Positions 5,487-7,272 of a DNA stretch of 7,272 nucleotides are shown piece after piece. This stretch comes from Lachnospiraceae bacterium. Its GTDB lineage: Bacteria; Bacillota; Clostridia; Lachnospirales; Lachnospiraceae. A program made the position numbers and the translations under genes. Every line of letters begins with the position of its first letter. Position 1 is the stretch's first letter. Below the pieces are notes generated by a model. The model saw only the letters and a list, made by a program, of their open reading frames with translations, did no database searches and was not told where the DNA came from. The stretch is from assembly GCA_024694785.1 (NCBI GenBank), contig JAILJL010000095.1, positions 1-7,272 on the forward strand, in the 5' to 3' direction.

Positions 5487-6767
5487 TTGGCTGATAAAGA
5501 GACAATACTTATTAAGGGTGGTCGAATACTTGACCCTAAGAATGAAATTGATATGGTGGGGGATATTCTTGTTAAAGACGGGCATGTTGCGGAAGTTTGC
5601 AGCGGCATTAAGGAAGATACAGACCGGATAATAGATGCAACCGGTATGTATGTCATGCCGGGACTTATTGATCTTCATGTTCATCTAAGAGACCCGGGCC
5701 TTACGGAAAAAGAGACGGTAGAGACGGGATGCGCGGCTGCCATTAACGGAGGTTTTACCACGATTTTTGCCATGCCGAATACCAAGCCTGTTGCAGATAA
5801 TCCTGAGGTCATAAGAGATGTACAGGAACGGGGCGCAAAATCCGGCATCACGGTATATCAGGTAGGTGCAATTACTAAGGGGCAAAAGGGTGAGGAGCTG
5901 TCTGACATAGAGGGAATGTTCAATGCGGGCTGTATTGCCCTCTCTGAAGATGGTAAGTCGGTTATGAATTCCAATATATATAGAGACGCCATGCGCATTG
6001 CAGCAAAGCATAATCATCCGATTTTGGCACATTGTGAGGATATCAATCTTGTCAACGGCGGTGTTATGAATATGGATGCAAATGCCGAACGACTCGGAAT
6101 GAAGGGAATCAGCAATGCGGTAGAGGATGTTATTGTCGCAAGAGATATTTTGCTTGCAAAAGAGACAGGAGCGACACTTCATCTATGCCATTGTTCTACG
6201 GAAGACAGCGTGAAAATGGTAGAGACTGCAAAGCGTGAGGGCATCAAGGTTACCGCAGAAGTATGTCCGCATCATTTCACTCTTACTTCAGCTGATATAG
6301 CAGGTGATGATGCTAATTATAAAATGAATCCGCCACTTCGTGGAAAAAAAGACGTAGAAGCCTTGAAAAATGGTCTTCGTAGCGATATTATGGATGTAAT
6401 ATCTACTGACCATGCGCCGCATACCGCTGAGGAAAAGGGCAGATCCATTAAGGATGCACCTTTTGGCATAGTCGGACTTGAGACAGCCGTTGCATTAACG
6501 ATGACGGAGCTTGTAAGAACGGGGATGATGTCACCCTTGCAGATGGCATCTAAGATGAGTTACAATCCTGCACTTGTTGCAAAAATAGACAGAGGACATT
6601 TGAGTTGTGGTGCAATTGCCGACATAACGATAATTGATCCGAATAAGCAATACAATATCGATGCAGGAACTTTTAAATCAAAAGGAAAGAGCACTCCTTT
6701 CGATGGAAAAACGGTATATGGAGAAGTCGTGTATACAATTGCGGCAGGCAGGATTCTTAAGGGATAG
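5487..6767 (+). CDS. pyrC: Dihydroorotase (class I, zinc metalloenzyme)
   Basis: This 426-residue protein (B. subtilis PyrC has 428) interconverts N-carbamoyl-aspartate and dihydroorotate, the third step of de novo pyrimidine synthesis, in the cytoplasm. After a small N-terminal beta domain (ILIKGGRILDPKNEID) comes the amidohydrolase barrel. The signature DLHVHLRDPG carries metal ligands His64 and His66 plus substrate-binding Arg68. Further ligands are Asp155 (ALSEDGKS), His182 (LAHCED), His235 (HLCHCST) and catalytic Asp308 (STDHAPH). These line up in order and spacing with the six B. subtilis PyrC active-site residues, so the enzyme should be active. The final strands (KSTPFDGKTVYGEVVYTI) complete the composite beta domain. 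It uses a TTG start. It opens a pyrimidine operon with pyrF 33 nt downstream; no convincing promoter or PyrR-type attenuator is visible in the 40 nt between the nrdD terminator and the start. Confidence 0.96.
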   Translation: MADKETILIKGGRILDPKNEIDMVGDILVKDGHVAEVCSGIKEDTDRIIDATGMYVMPGLIDLHVHLRDPGLTEKETVETGCAAAINGGFTTIFAMPNTKPVADNPEVIRDVQERGAKSGITVYQVGAITKGQKGEELSDIEGMFNAGCIALSEDGKSVMNSNIYRDAMRIAAKHNHPILAHCEDINLVNGGVMNMDANAERLGMKGISNAVEDVIVARDILLAKETGATLHLCHCSTEDSVKMVETAKREGIKVTAEVCPHHFTLTSADIAGDDANYKMNPPLRGKKDVEALKNGLRSDIMDVISTDHAPHTAEEKGRSIKDAPFGIVGLETAVALTMTELVRTGMMSPLQMASKMSYNPALVAKIDRGHLSCGAIADITIIDPNKQYNIDAGTFKSKGKSTPFDGKTVYGEVVYTIAAGRILKG

Positions 6768-6800
6768 CGAGTAAATAATAATTATAAAGGGAGAAACGAA

Positions 6801-7272
6801 ATGATCAACAAGTTAAATGCAAAAATTGTAAAGACAAATGCACCGATAGTTGTGGGACTCGATCCTATGCTTAAGTACATACCGGAGCATATATTAAAGA
6901 AAGCGTATAGCGAGTATGGCGAGACCTTAAAAGGTGCTGCTGAGGCAGTATTTGAATTTAACAAACGTATAATTGATGCAACATATGATCTTATTCCTGC
7001 GGTGAAGCCGCAGATTGCCATGTATGAGCAGTTTGGAATTGAAGGCGTTATGGCGTATAAGCGTACACTTGATTATGCACATGAGAAAGACCTTGTTGTA
7101 ATCGCAGATGTAAAGCGCGGTGATATAGGTTCGACGTCGGAGGCTTATGCTGTGGGTCATCTTGGTAAAGTCCGGGTTGGAAGCAACGTGTATGCAGGAT
7201 TCGATGCAGACTTTGCGACTGTTAATCCGTATCTTGGAACTGATGGAATTAAGCCATTCGTAGATGTATGTA
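6801..7272 (+). CDS. pyrF: Orotidine 5'-phosphate decarboxylase, type 2 (3' truncated by window end)
   Basis: 157 codons are visible from ATG 6801, which is preceded by AAAGGGAG (6786-6793) at 7-nt spacing; the frame stays open to the window edge. The enzyme converts OMP to UMP, the last step of de novo pyrimidine synthesis. Active-site features are present: VGLDP (Asp21), AVKPQ (Lys69) and the OMP decarboxylase charge network DxKxxDI as DVKRGDI (Asp103, Lys105, Asp108). The wider context PAVKPQIAMYEQFG and ADVKRGDIGSTSEAYA is that of the long (about 300-residue) type 2 family found in clostridia, actinobacteria and myxobacteria, not the short E. coli type; roughly half the protein is therefore missing. 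It is probably co-transcribed with pyrC, and other pyr genes may follow beyond the window. Confidence 0.93.
   Translation, partial: MINKLNAKIVKTNAPIVVGLDPMLKYIPEHILKKAYSEYGETLKGAAEAVFEFNKRIIDATYDLIPAVKPQIAMYEQFGIEGVMAYKRTLDYAHEKDLVVIADVKRGDIGSTSEAYAVGHLGKVRVGSNVYAGFDADFATVNPYLGTDGIKPFVDVC

Noticed and set aside
5685..6182. Antisense frame of about 165 codons within pyrC
   Set aside because: All six metal or catalytic residues of dihydroorotase lie on the + strand here; the antisense product looks like nothing known to me.
1..7272. CRISPR arrays, insertion sequences, tRNA or rRNA genes, phage or defence genes
   Set aside because: No direct-repeat series, transposase-like reading frame, terminal inverted repeats around genes, or RNA-gene signatures were seen; all long frames are core metabolic or housekeeping genes.

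Overview
The window looks like core chromosomal DNA from an anaerobic, low-to-moderate-GC Gram-positive bacterium of the Clostridia, most plausibly a Lachnospiraceae member. The supports are the AT-leaning base composition, strong GGAGG-type ribosome binding sites, TTG start codons, textbook TTGACA/17 bp/TA-rich promoters, a class III (oxygen-sensitive) ribonucleotide reductase, and a pyrC-pyrF pair whose second gene is the long clostridial-type OMP decarboxylase. This placement is inference; there is no rRNA or other marker to settle it. All genes lie on the + strand.

Layout. (1) 1-480: the 3' end of a flavin reductase-like gene, followed by a long hairpin (500-532). (2) A near-consensus promoter (533-561) starts directly at the base of that hairpin and drives a two-gene unit: a TPR-repeat lipoprotein (596-1591) and the ribosome-associated GTPase HflX (1611-2852), 19 nt apart. 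(3) The 166-nt gap at 2853-3018 is the densest regulatory stretch. It holds a 14/16 match to the NrdR box, a second AT-rich near-match lying over the -10, a near-perfect promoter, and an inverted repeat with a T6 run whose left arm lies inside that promoter. (4) nrdD (3019-5403) encodes a class III ribonucleotide reductase carrying an extra C-terminal glutaredoxin/thioredoxin-like domain with CPNC. It ends at a strong intrinsic terminator (5414-5446). (5) pyrC (5487-6767, TTG start) and the 5' part of pyrF (6801 onward) begin a de novo pyrimidine operon that runs off the window.

Functionally, nrdD and pyrC/pyrF both serve nucleotide supply (dNTPs and UMP), but a terminator separates them. The activase NrdG that class III reductases need is not in the window. 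I see no mobile element, CRISPR array, RNA gene or wholly new system. The most interesting points are the redoxin fusion on NrdD and the compact terminator/promoter/NrdR-box arrangement in front of it.
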